Below are positions 1-8,064 of a DNA stretch of 64,000 nt, one piece after another. Position 1 is the first letter of the stretch. Each line of letters begins with the position of its first letter. The position numbers and the translations under genes were made by a program. Origin of the DNA: Thermacetogenium sp. UBA4966 (GTDB lineage Bacteria; Bacillota; DSM-12270; Thermacetogeniales; Thermacetogeniaceae); the NCBI GenBank assembly GCA_002397275.1, contig DHAA01000040.1:1-64000 (forward strand). The letters run 5' to 3'. The notes under the pieces were generated by a model that did no database searches, had not been told where the DNA came from, and was given only the letters and a program-made list of their open reading frames with translations.

Positions 1-371
1 CCAATAATAAATATCTACACCCTTATAGAGGGCTTTTATCAACAAGACCATTAATGAGTTCGCAAGCGCCGCCAATGATAGATCAATAATAAATACCACA
101 GGAAGACACCCTTTCACCCCGCTCATAAAGCTGTTTAATTCTAAACTTATATTCTACATTAATTCTACATTATTGCCGGTAAATCCTTCCTTTCGACCGA
201 ATTCGCCATATAGAGCCGCTTACTCTTCCCTTCTTGCCATCGCATAGTCAAATTGAAGACCGCAAACTACCGTATGCGTGTTGAATAATTACTCCGGAAA
301 AAAACGTTGCATTGTGGTAAAATAGCCCTGGTATGTCTGTTATATAATCCATTTCTAAAGGAGAAAAACTG
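1..371. other. Non-coding left edge upstream of purC
   Basis: No convincing gene is visible in this AT-rich stretch. It holds a short tandem repeat of ATTCTACATTA near 151-173. A possible extended -10 element, TG-G-TAAAAT at 315-323, lies about 50 bases before purC, but I see no good -35 partner. The purC ribosome binding site, AAAGGAG, is at about 357-363. The region may continue a neighbouring gene's flank outside the window. Confidence 0.4.
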
Positions 372-1061
372 ATGAAACTTATATACAAGGGTAAAACAAA
401 GGATGTATATGCCCTCAAAGAAGACGGTAACTACCTGCTTAAATACAAGGATGATGTAACAGGAGAAAACGGCGTCTTTGATCCGGGTGCGAATATGGTC
501 GGTTTAGCCATCGAGGGCGCGGGCAGGGCAGGGCTGAGATTATCAGAACATTTTTTTGAGCTATTGAGGGAAAAAGGGGTACCCACCCACTATCTAGAGG
601 CGAATATAGAGGAAGCGACAATGACGGTGAGGCCGGCGCAGGTATTCGGCAAGGGTCTGGAAGTAATCTGCCGCTACAGAGCAGTCGGCAGCTTTTTGCG
701 GCGGTACGGCATGTATGCAGAGGGAGGACAGCCCTTAGACGCCTTTGTGGAATTCACGCTAAAAGACGACTCGCGCCAGGATCCGCCCATTTCCGAGGAT
801 GCCCTGGTCATGCTGGGGATCCTTTCGCCTGAAGAATACCAAGCGATAAAAAACCTGACCAAGGAAATCGGCGGCATAGTAAAAGCGGAATTGGCCAAAA
901 AGGGAATCGAGCTATACGATATCAAGTTCGAATTCGGCAGAATAGGCGAAGATAAGCATATCGCTTTGATCGACGAAATTTCGGGGGGAAACATGCGGGC
1001 CTATAAAGACGGAGAATATATCGAGCCCCTGCTTTTGGAAAGATTAGTGTTGGAAGACTGA
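372..1061 (+). CDS. purC: Divergent SAICAR synthetase (PurC-like)
   Basis: This 229-residue protein has the SAICAR synthetase fold signature: an N-terminal YKGKTKDVY glycine-rich segment, DDVTGENG, a central ICRYRAVGSFLRRYG block, DPPISEDAL, KFEFGRIGED and a C-terminal DEISGGNMR. The family joins aspartate to CAIR with ATP in step 7 or 8 of de novo purine synthesis. The usual substrate motif DEISPDTCR is altered here to DEISGGNMR, and the central block differs from the common VVRN-AAGS form. No other pur gene is adjacent. The start is supported by AAAGGAG eight bases upstream. Its 3' end overlaps the converging diguanylate cyclase gene by 18 bases. It could be a paralogue with a shifted substrate rather than the housekeeping PurC. 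Confidence 0.8.
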   Translation: MKLIYKGKTKDVYALKEDGNYLLKYKDDVTGENGVFDPGANMVGLAIEGAGRAGLRLSEHFFELLREKGVPTHYLEANIEEATMTVRPAQVFGKGLEVICRYRAVGSFLRRYGMYAEGGQPLDAFVEFTLKDDSRQDPPISEDALVMLGILSPEEYQAIKNLTKEIGGIVKAELAKKGIELYDIKFEFGRIGEDKHIALIDEISGGNMRAYKDGEYIEPLLLERLVLED

Positions 1062-2366
1062 AACTTTATTGTGTTCTTTTTTAGCTTCATAAAGCGCCTG
1101 ATCGGCTGTTAAAATAAACTCCCTGATTGAAGATTGATCGGAGGGGATCAATGTAGATACCCCCAAGCTGATGGTTAAATATGGAGCGACAGGGGAGTAT
1201 GCATGGGGAATGGCTTTATCTGCAATCCTGCTCCTTAATCGCTCAGCGAATTGAAGCGCATTATCTTTTTTTACATGAGGAAGCAGAACAGTAAATTCAT
1301 CCCCGCCATACCTGGCCACAACATCTGAGGAACGCCTTGCACAGGAGCTTAACGACTCTGCAACCAGTATTAAGCAGTCATCGCCTGCCTGGTGCCCATA
1401 ATTATCGTTAAAGGCCTTGAAATAATCAATATCCAGATAAATTAAGGACAAAGGTATGCTTTGACGCTTGCACCTATCCCATTCAGCTTTTAAAGTCTTA
1501 TCAAAAAAAGAGCGGTTGAAAATACCTGTTAGACCATCGATTTGTAAAAGCTTTTCCAGCTTCCGGTTGACATCCTCCAACTCCTTGTTAGCCGACTCCA
1601 GCTGCTCACTCTTTTCCTGTATTATCTTTTTATTATGGAAATCATCAACAAAATTCTTATACCTGATACGTGATATAACCAACGAAATTGCAATAAATGA
1701 AGTGCTGTTTACATAATTGCCGTAGAGTATTTCAACGGATTGCTGAAAATAGGGCATGAAAAAAATAAATAAAACCTGAGCAGAAAATAGTATGACCAGT
1801 AAAGTGAGCGATGGAAAAAGCGGAACCGCGGAAACTGTTATCAGCGCTACGACATACACTATGATCTGGCCGTAAGACAATTGATCCAGCAAAGCTATCC
1901 CCGCGCTCCAGTACAAAATGAAACAGGCGCAAGATATTATACAAACCCAGATAACGGTATTATTGCCGGAAATATTTCTCCCTAATTTATTAAATATAAA
2001 TAGATAAATGAACATCACTGTAAACAATAAAACATACATGCCGTTATAATAAATATCCGGTTCTTTGAAGAAGTCATCCTTATTATTTATATAAGAAATA
2101 AGAATCATTATACTTTCCAAGATGACGAAGGTTGTTGCGGCGACTTTGGCGATATTGATATTAACCCTATTCACAGCTATACTGAACTCTTTTTTGTAGC
2201 GCTCCTCTATGGATACCACAACTAAACGTCTCATCAACTGAAATATCTTTAAAATTATTTTTTTGTATCCGGATGCCGCCAATTTTTCCCCCTCATCCTC
2301 AGCCAAAGCATTAACCGCGATCTGTTCGCCGACAGCGAACTTTTTTCCCGGACAATTCTGCTGCAA
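1044..2366 (-). CDS. Membrane-anchored diguanylate cyclase (GGDEF)
   Basis: The protein makes cyclic-di-GMP from two GTP. The N-terminal half (about residues 70-235) carries roughly six hydrophobic segments. A charged coiled-coil linker follows (about 245-275), then a C-terminal GGDEF domain with DGLTGIFNR, a DIDYFKAFND metal/substrate region and an intact RYGGDEF active site. An RSSD inhibitory site sits five residues before GGDEF, so product feedback inhibition is expected. No EAL or HD-GYP domain is present. The sensory input is an uncharacterised multi-span membrane region. The start is uncertain: the first 65 residues are soluble and charged, and the internal Met at about residue 45 is an alternative. 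It is monocistronic and convergent with purC. Confidence 0.85.
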   Translation of the reverse strand: MQQNCPGKKFAVGEQIAVNALAEDEGEKLAASGYKKIILKIFQLMRRLVVVSIEERYKKEFSIAVNRVNINIAKVAATTFVILESIMILISYINNKDDFFKEPDIYYNGMYVLLFTVMFIYLFIFNKLGRNISGNNTVIWVCIISCACFILYWSAGIALLDQLSYGQIIVYVVALITVSAVPLFPSLTLLVILFSAQVLFIFFMPYFQQSVEILYGNYVNSTSFIAISLVISRIRYKNFVDDFHNKKIIQEKSEQLESANKELEDVNRKLEKLLQIDGLTGIFNRSFFDKTLKAEWDRCKRQSIPLSLIYLDIDYFKAFNDNYGHQAGDDCLILVAESLSSCARRSSDVVARYGGDEFTVLLPHVKKDNALQFAERLRSRIADKAIPHAYSPVAPYLTISLGVSTLIPSDQSSIREFILTADQALYEAKKEHNKVSVFQH

Positions 2367-2649
2367 AAATTATAGATCATCTTTTGCTTGACGATCATGA
2401 AGACCCCAATAACTTTAGTGGTATTTACTTCTGCATCATATTAAAATTACCTTTTCCTTTGTATTAAAAACAAGAATTTATAGTACCTAAGTCCTACATT
2501 TAAATTCCAGCGCCTGAAGTATCTTATCTGCAGCGAATCAACACATTAGCACATAAAAGCTGCAGCAGACGACCAGGGCGCCTAACTGCAGCTTATACGA
2601 TCCGTCAAAAAACACTTACCTCAGCGCACACTCTCACAAGATTCGAAAC
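2367..2649. other. Intergenic region between diguanylate cyclase and glmS
   Basis: I see no gene in these 283 bases. Several CTGCAG hexamers occur between about 2528 and 2592. On the minus strand a T-rich run follows the glmS stop, but no clean terminator stem could be drawn. The promoter of the diguanylate cyclase should lie here but was not resolved. Confidence 0.3.
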
Positions 2650-4479
2650 CTATTCGACGGTGACGCTTTTCGTCAAGTTCCTGGGCGTATCAACATCACA
2701 GCCTCTGTCGCAGGATATGTAGTAGGCGAAGAGCTGCAGGGCGACCGCCGACAGGAACGGACTCACAAAAGACGGGGCTTCAGGGAGATGGATGATATGA
2801 TCACAGGTTTCGTCAACCAGCTCGTTTTTGCCCATGACGACCCCGATAGCCGAACCGCCCCGGGCTTTCACCCCTCTCACATTGGCGACCAGCTTTTCCA
2901 AAAGGTCGTGCTGGGTGACCAGGGCGACGACAGGCATTCCTTCCGTGATCAGGGCCAGGGGACCGTGTTTCAGTTCCCCCGCCGCATAGGCCTCAGCGTG
3001 TATATAAGATGTCTCTTTCATCTTGAGGGCGCCCTCCAGGGCGATCGCCCAATCAAGACCGCGCCCCAGGTAAAAGAAGTCTTTGCTGGTATAATAATGG
3101 CCGGCGATCTCCTCAATGTCCTTTTCTCGCTTCAGTATATCCTCGAGCAGATCAGGAACCTGCCGCAGAGCCGATAGCTTATCCCTGATCTCCTCGCCGC
3201 CCATCGTTCCCCGCTCTCTGGCGAAGAGCAAGCTCAGCAGGTAGAGCACCTGCAGCTGAGCTGTATAAGCCTTGGTGGAGGCAATGGAAATTTCCTGTCC
3301 GGCCCAGGTGTAGATCACTTCATCTGCTTCTCTGGTGATAGTGCTGTCCACTACATTGGTTATCGCCAGGATGCGGCAGCCTTTCTCCCGCGCCTCCTTG
3401 ACTGCGGCCAGGGTATCGGACGTCTCGCCTGATTGGCTGATCACGATCACCAGATTGCCGGGATCGAGCAGCGGGTCACGGTACCTGAATTCTGAAGCAA
3501 GATCCACCTCCACCGGAATCCGCGCCCACTTTTCCAACAGGTACTTACCCACCAATCCCGCATGGTAGGATGTGCCGCACGCCGTAATCACTATTTTGGA
3601 GAAACCGCGGATCTCCTCCGGGGTCAGACTGAGATCTTCAATAAGAATATCATCACCGGACGGCGTAATCCTGCTCCCCAGGGTGTTCTTCAGCATCTGG
3701 GGCTGTTCATGGATCTCTTTGAGCATAAAGTGGGGATAGCCCCCGCGTTCTGCAGCCTTGAGATCCCAATTCACATGAAAGGCTTCCTTTTTCACCGTAT
3801 GGCCGTCTCCGTCCACAACCCGTACGCTCTGGGCGGTGATCTCCGCCAGCTCGCCCTCTTCGATAAAGTATACGTCTCTGGTAAAGGGAAGCAAGGCCGG
3901 CAGATCAGATGCCAGGAAGTATTCCCCCTGGCCAAGACCCACAATAACCGGATTATTTTTGCGCGCAGCCAGCAGCCTGTCCGGTTGGTCTTCGCTGAGG
4001 AGCAAAAGGGCGTAAGAACCGCGCACTTGCTCCAATGCTTTGCGCAGTGCGGAGAGCAGATCGCCTTGATAGAACTCCTCCACCAGATGAGCGACTACTT
4101 CCGTATCTGTATCCGAGGCAAAGCGATGCCCCTTCCCTTCCAGCTTGCTGCGAAGTTCATAAGAGTTTTCTATGATCCCATTGTGTACTACCGCAAATTT
4201 ACCGGTGCAGTCACAGTGGGGATGTGCGTTGGCGTCAACCGGCCTCCCGTGAGTCGCCAAACGGATGTGTCCGATTCCGATCGGCGAACGATGGCCGCAG
4301 TCTTGCATTTCCTTCTCCAATGCCGCGATCTTGCCGGCTTTTTTACGCACTTGCAGTCTCATTTCTTGCAAATATGCCAATCCAACTGAATCATAGCCAT
4401 GGTACTCCAGGGTCTTGAGGCCTTCAAACAGCACCGAGACCGCGTCCCTCTGACCAAGATATCCAACTATACCGCTCAA
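2650..4479 (-). CDS. glmS: Glucosamine-6-phosphate synthase with altered glutaminase site
   Basis: GlmS normally converts fructose-6-phosphate and glutamine to glucosamine-6-phosphate. I place the start at TTG (4479), after AAGGAGG and the upstream ribozyme; this gives 609 residues, the E. coli length. The two SIS isomerase domains look intact (ACGTSYHAG, SQSGETSDT, HAEAYAAGELKHGP, C-terminal PRNLTKSVTVE). The glutaminase domain is odd. The second codon is AGC, so SGIVGY replaces the usual CGIVGY and the nucleophilic Cys is Ser. EYRGYDS reads EYHGYDS, and HTRWATHG reads HIRLATHG. The oxyanion HNGIIEN and the DTDTEV motif remain. It may use free ammonia, act as a Ser nucleophile, or be decaying. 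It is last in the cdaA-cdaR-glmM-glmS cluster. Confidence 0.9.
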   Translation of the reverse strand: MSGIVGYLGQRDAVSVLFEGLKTLEYHGYDSVGLAYLQEMRLQVRKKAGKIAALEKEMQDCGHRSPIGIGHIRLATHGRPVDANAHPHCDCTGKFAVVHNGIIENSYELRSKLEGKGHRFASDTDTEVVAHLVEEFYQGDLLSALRKALEQVRGSYALLLLSEDQPDRLLAARKNNPVIVGLGQGEYFLASDLPALLPFTRDVYFIEEGELAEITAQSVRVVDGDGHTVKKEAFHVNWDLKAAERGGYPHFMLKEIHEQPQMLKNTLGSRITPSGDDILIEDLSLTPEEIRGFSKIVITACGTSYHAGLVGKYLLEKWARIPVEVDLASEFRYRDPLLDPGNLVIVISQSGETSDTLAAVKEAREKGCRILAITNVVDSTITREADEVIYTWAGQEISIASTKAYTAQLQVLYLLSLLFARERGTMGGEEIRDKLSALRQVPDLLEDILKREKDIEEIAGHYYTSKDFFYLGRGLDWAIALEGALKMKETSYIHAEAYAAGELKHGPLALITEGMPVVALVTQHDLLEKLVANVRGVKARGGSAIGVVMGKNELVDETCDHIIHLPEAPSFVSPFLSAVALQLFAYYISCDRGCDVDTPRNLTKSVTVE

Positions 4480-4501
4480 ACCTCGGTTCTCCTCCTTATG
4501 T

Positions 4502-4660
4502 TTCCTACGCGGTCTCCCCACACAGATGACCCTTTGTGACGGAAATTGCTCCTCGCTTTTCAGGACATCCTCACGATGGTGGCGCACCGAGGGGCATCCG
4601 CCGAATATTTCGATAAACCCCTTCCTCGTCAACCAGCTGTCCGCTGGTCCAGGCGCTTGT
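4502..4660 (-). promoter_or_regulatory. glmS self-cleaving ribozyme / riboswitch
   Basis: Between glmM and glmS the minus strand carries the conserved glmS ribozyme core. In order it reads AGCGCCTGGAC just after the expected cleavage point (about 4658/4657), GTTGACGAGG, then GGGTTTATCGAAATATTCGG and CGGATGCCCCTCGGT. These match the known catalytic core of the family, in which bound glucosamine-6-phosphate acts as cofactor for self-cleavage and mRNA decay. P3/P4-like sequence fills the rest up to about 4502. The element ends about 20 bases before the TTG start of glmS. It shows that the open frame extending upstream of that TTG is untranslated RNA. Confidence 0.93.
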
Positions 4661-4707
4661 TTTCCTTTTGCGCAGGAAACCTCTAATTTTTTGTAAAGCG
4701 CAGAAGC

Positions 4708-6066
4708 CTAACTCTTGACCAGCCCGCAGCCCAGCTTTTCTGCGATAACTTCAGCCAGCCCGTTGACAACGCTGTTTAACTTATCTTCATCCAGCGCTTC
4801 CCCCATAACCCTGACCAGCGGCTCTGTCCCAGAAGGACGCACTAAAATTCTCCCCTCTCCCTGGAGCTGTTTTTGGGCGCTGTGGATGGCGTCTTTTACC
4901 TCCTGATTGGCGTTCAACGCCTCTTTATTTTCCACCCTTACATTGACCAAAACCTGTGGAAAGCATCTCATCTGCGCGCTCAACCGGGAAAGCGGCTGTT
5001 TCGTTTCCCGCAGTACCCGCAGCAATTCTAACGCTGTAATCATTCCATCCCCTGTTGTCGAGCGATCCAGAAAGATGATATGCCCGGACTGCTCTCCGCC
5101 GAGCACTCCACCATTTTTGCGCATCTCTTCCATGATATAGCGGTCCCCTACCCTGGTCTCCTGCACGGCGATGCCGGCCTTTTCCAATGCCTCTTTGAGC
5201 CCCAGGTTGCTCATCACTGTAATGGTAACCTTGTTTCCTTCCAGGGTCCCCCTTTGCTTGCGGTATAGACCGCAGATCACCATCATTCGATCGCCGTCTA
5301 CAATATTTCCCTGTTCATCAACAGCGATCAGCCGGTCTGCGTCCCCGTCAAAGGCCAGCCCCAGGTCGGCGCAGCGGGATACGACGCCCTGCCGCAATTG
5401 CTCAGGATGAGTGGAACCACATTGATCGTTGATATTAACGCCGTTAGGCTCGCCGTTGAGGACCACAACCGAGGCTCCCAGATCCGTGAAAAGCCGCGAG
5501 GCTATGTGCGAGGCAGCGCCGTTAGCACAGTCCAGCACTATTTTCAATCCGCTGAGATCCAAGCCCAGTTCCTCTTTCAGAAAAGAAAGGTACCTTTCTG
5601 CGGCCGCCTCCTCGTCAAAGGCGCGCCCCACATCAGCTCCCGTAGGGCAAGGGAAAACATGATGATCACCCTGAATGAGGCTTTCCATCTCTTCCTCTAA
5701 CGAATCAGGAAGTTTAAAGCCATCTGCTGCAAAGAACTTGATACCGTTGTCCGCGACCGGGTTGTGAGAGGCTGAAACGACGATTCCGGCGCAGCAGCCA
5801 TATGCCCGCGTCAAGTAGGCCAGGCCGGGGGTAGGAATAACTCCCATGCGCAGGCAATCACCGCCGACAGATAGTATTCCGGCGACCAATGCCGCCTCCA
5901 GCATATCCCCGGAGATCCTGGTATCCTTGCCAATAGCAATAGCAGGGCGTCTGCCGGACCTGCCCAAAACAAAAGCCCCCGCCCTTCCCAATCTAAAGGC
6001 GAGATCAGGCGTTAGCTCCTTATTGGCAACCCCCCTCACCCCATCTGTACCAAACAACAAACCCAT
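4708..6066 (-). CDS. glmM: Phosphoglucosamine mutase
   Basis: GlmM interconverts glucosamine-6-phosphate and glucosamine-1-phosphate on the way to UDP-GlcNAc for peptidoglycan. The 452-residue protein starts LFGTDGVRG, has the phosphoserine loop VSASHNP near residue 100, the Mg-binding loop DGDADR near residue 240, a sugar-binding GEQSGH and the phosphate-binding RPSGTEP near the C terminus. I chose the ATG at 6066 because GGGAGAGGGTGG lies just upstream and the length then matches the family; a GTG at 6087 is in frame but less likely. It sits 56 bases downstream of cdaR and ahead of the glmS ribozyme. In Firmicutes GlmM can bind and inhibit CdaA, so the linkage is functional. Confidence 0.96.
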   Translation of the reverse strand: MGLLFGTDGVRGVANKELTPDLAFRLGRAGAFVLGRSGRRPAIAIGKDTRISGDMLEAALVAGILSVGGDCLRMGVIPTPGLAYLTRAYGCCAGIVVSASHNPVADNGIKFFAADGFKLPDSLEEEMESLIQGDHHVFPCPTGADVGRAFDEEAAAERYLSFLKEELGLDLSGLKIVLDCANGAASHIASRLFTDLGASVVVLNGEPNGVNINDQCGSTHPEQLRQGVVSRCADLGLAFDGDADRLIAVDEQGNIVDGDRMMVICGLYRKQRGTLEGNKVTITVMSNLGLKEALEKAGIAVQETRVGDRYIMEEMRKNGGVLGGEQSGHIIFLDRSTTGDGMITALELLRVLRETKQPLSRLSAQMRCFPQVLVNVRVENKEALNANQEVKDAIHSAQKQLQGEGRILVRPSGTEPLVRVMGEALDEDKLNSVVNGLAEVIAEKLGCGLVKS

Positions 6067-6122
6067 TTTCTTACCACCCTCTCCCACTTAATAACACAGA
6101 CATGTGCTATTATATCATTATT

Positions 6123-7082
6123 CTACTCATTAGGCGCTTGTTCGCTCTCCTTTTCGACCGCTCCGATAACAATGTTTACCTTTACCTTAGTTTGGCTCAG
6201 GGGAATAACCCCTGTGGGAAGTGCCGGCTCAACATCTTTGACGATATTTTCCTGGGCGCCGCTCAGGTCGACAGGCTGAGTGCGTATCTCCTGGAGACCG
6301 TCTATTATTTCCGCCGGACCGGTCACCCGCAGAGTATTAGGTTCCACGCTCTGGCTTTTAACTTCAAATCCTGCCGCTGCCTCCCCCTGCAAGACAACGC
6401 TCAGCGCTACGGTCTTCACCGGGCCGCTGGTCACCACGGGAATCCGTACCTGAACGGAAGCGGGCTCAACTGTTACCTGCTCCCCAACATTTTTGGTCAA
6501 CTGCACCGTTACCTGCCGGCTGATATCATTCTTCGCCCCTTTGAGCTCTACTATCGCCTGCACCTCTGTAATCTCATCCAGGAATCGTCCCGGTCCCTTT
6601 ACCGTAACCTGTTCAGGGTTCGCCGCAGGGGTGCTATAGGTAAAGCCGGGGGATGTTTCCCCGCGCACCAGCACCCGTACAGGCGCTTGTTTCTCCGTCA
6701 TGACATCCAGCTCCACTTTGATCCGCTCGGGAGAGATAGCGACCACCTCAACATCAGAGGGGACATCTACCTTTATTGGTATAAGCTGTTCGCCCGTTTC
6801 CTGATCAGGGATCTCCACATAAGCATGAAGGTCATCAGCTTTGAGGCCGCGTATGACGCTCCTCATACCCTTTGCCGTAACCCGCACCTGAGGAAGCGGC
6901 GAAACCAGCAAGCGTTCAGAGGATAATCCTCTGGCCTCTGCCGTTAGGGTGAACTCCCGCTCAATGATCGGATCACGCTGCCCGGCGACATAATACCAGA
7001 GCATAAACGCCAGTAACAACGCCAGCAGCTTAAAACCTATGTTGTTTCGCTTAAACCAGCTGTACACCTTACTGTTTTTCAT
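6123..7082 (-). CDS. cdaR: CdaA regulator, YbbR-domain protein
   Basis: This 319-residue protein has one N-terminal membrane anchor (about residues 17-34, ending in MLWYYVAG) followed by an extracytoplasmic beta-rich region. I see about three YbbR repeats, roughly residues 40-125, 130-215 and 222-305, each with a V-x-V-x-G type core such as VRVTAKG, VTVKGPG and LRVTGPA. In Bacillus and Listeria the equivalent CdaR/YbbR modulates the diadenylate cyclase CdaA. The gene overlaps the end of cdaA by 14 bases and precedes glmM, the conserved order for this system. Confidence 0.92.
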   Translation of the reverse strand: MKNSKVYSWFKRNNIGFKLLALLLAFMLWYYVAGQRDPIIEREFTLTAEARGLSSERLLVSPLPQVRVTAKGMRSVIRGLKADDLHAYVEIPDQETGEQLIPIKVDVPSDVEVVAISPERIKVELDVMTEKQAPVRVLVRGETSPGFTYSTPAANPEQVTVKGPGRFLDEITEVQAIVELKGAKNDISRQVTVQLTKNVGEQVTVEPASVQVRIPVVTSGPVKTVALSVVLQGEAAAGFEVKSQSVEPNTLRVTGPAEIIDGLQEIRTQPVDLSGAQENIVKDVEPALPTGVIPLSQTKVKVNIVIGAVEKESEQAPNE

Positions 7083-7872
7083 TCTTTTTCACTGCCTTGC
7101 CGGTACCTAAAAGATCCATCAGTTTCTGTTCGAGATCTCCTCTCCGCAGACCCCTGATCAGCGTGCCGCTTATTGCCATAGAAATAATCCCCGTCTCCTC
7201 AGAAATAACAACAGCCACCGCGTCGCTTTGTTCAGTAATCCCCAGAGCGGCGCGGTGCCTCGTTCCCAGCTGTGAGCTCACAAAAGGGTTTTCCGTGAGG
7301 GGCAGGTAACAGGCGGCAGCCATAATGCGGTTGCCCCCGATGATAGCCGCCCCGTCATGAAGAGGCGTATACGGTTCAAAAATATTGATGATCACCTCTT
7401 CGGAGAGCAGAGCATCTATTTTCACTCCGCTCTCCACATATTCCACAAGCCCCGTTTCTCGTGTGAACACCAGCAGAGCTCCGGTATGCCGCCGGGAAAG
7501 GCTTTCAGCGGCCAGAGCTATATTATGGGCGACATATCTGGCCTCTTCCTCAGCCAAAACCGAGCGGCGTCCAAAAAGGCCTCCTCGCCCCAACTGCTCC
7601 AGGGCTCGCCGCAATTCCGGCTGAAAGACAACCGGTAGAGCGACGGCAAGAGCTGTCCAGGTTTTACCCAGCAGCCAGTTGATAGTCGCCAGGTTAAACT
7701 GGGCGCTGATCGCGCTGGCGATCAACAGCACAGCCAGGCCTTTGAGCAGCTGCACCGCGCGCGTCCCTTTAATCAACAACAGAAGCTTGTAGATGACAAA
7801 GGCAACGATAAGAATATCGATCAAGGTACGCAAATCAAGGTAATTAAAATACGTTAAAAACCTGGACATCAT
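7069..7872 (-). CDS. cdaA: Diadenylate cyclase
   Basis: CdaA makes cyclic-di-AMP from two ATP at the membrane; the second messenger controls potassium and osmolyte transport and cell-wall homeostasis. The N-terminal part holds three hydrophobic helices, and FQPELRRALEQLGRG leads into the DAC domain. The catalytic motifs LHDGAAII (DGA) and GTRHRAALG (RHR) are both intact. I place the start at ATG 7872, behind GGGTGAAAACG, giving 267 residues, close to the usual 273. An in-frame Met 36 bases further upstream and the extension to 7923 have weaker ribosome binding sites. First gene of the cdaA-cdaR-glmM-glmS cluster, divergent from the MFS gene. Confidence 0.94.
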   Translation of the reverse strand: MMSRFLTYFNYLDLRTLIDILIVAFVIYKLLLLIKGTRAVQLLKGLAVLLIASAISAQFNLATINWLLGKTWTALAVALPVVFQPELRRALEQLGRGGLFGRRSVLAEEEARYVAHNIALAAESLSRRHTGALLVFTRETGLVEYVESGVKIDALLSEEVIINIFEPYTPLHDGAAIIGGNRIMAAACYLPLTENPFVSSQLGTRHRAALGITEQSDAVAVVISEETGIISMAISGTLIRGLRRGDLEQKLMDLLGTGKAVKKNEKQ

Positions 7873-7963
7873 CGTTTTCACCCGCGTGTAAATCTTCTTC
7901 ATAGAATATACACTACTGAGCACAGATCTACAAATAAAATCCTGCAGGAAAGGCCAGATTTTG

Positions 7964-7992
7964 CTGACAACTTAGGATAAAAGAGCTAAAAT
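7964..7992 (+). promoter_or_regulatory. Sigma-A type promoter for the MFS gene
   Basis: A -35 CTGACA at 7964-7969 and a -10 TAAAAT at 7987-7992 are separated by 17 bases. The start of transcription would fall near 7999, about 65 bases before the GTG start at 8065. One -35 base departs from consensus. Confidence 0.5.
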
Positions 7993-8064
7993 CATATTAG
8001 GATGACAAAGAACCGCCCATTTACAAACAATTGAAAAACCGGTCGCAGGAAGTGGAGTGAGCAT

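Noticed and set aside
3562..4389. Long plus-strand open frame of about 275 codons opposite glmS
   Set aside because: It is antisense to a clear gene, has no recognisable motif and no ribosome binding site.
4480..4632. N-terminal extension of the glmS open frame
   Set aside because: It is the glmS ribozyme sequence. The 609-residue protein from TTG 4479 matches the family length and has its own ribosome binding site.
6102..6926. Plus-strand open frame opposite cdaR
   Set aside because: It lies fully antisense to the YbbR-domain gene and shows no protein family signature.
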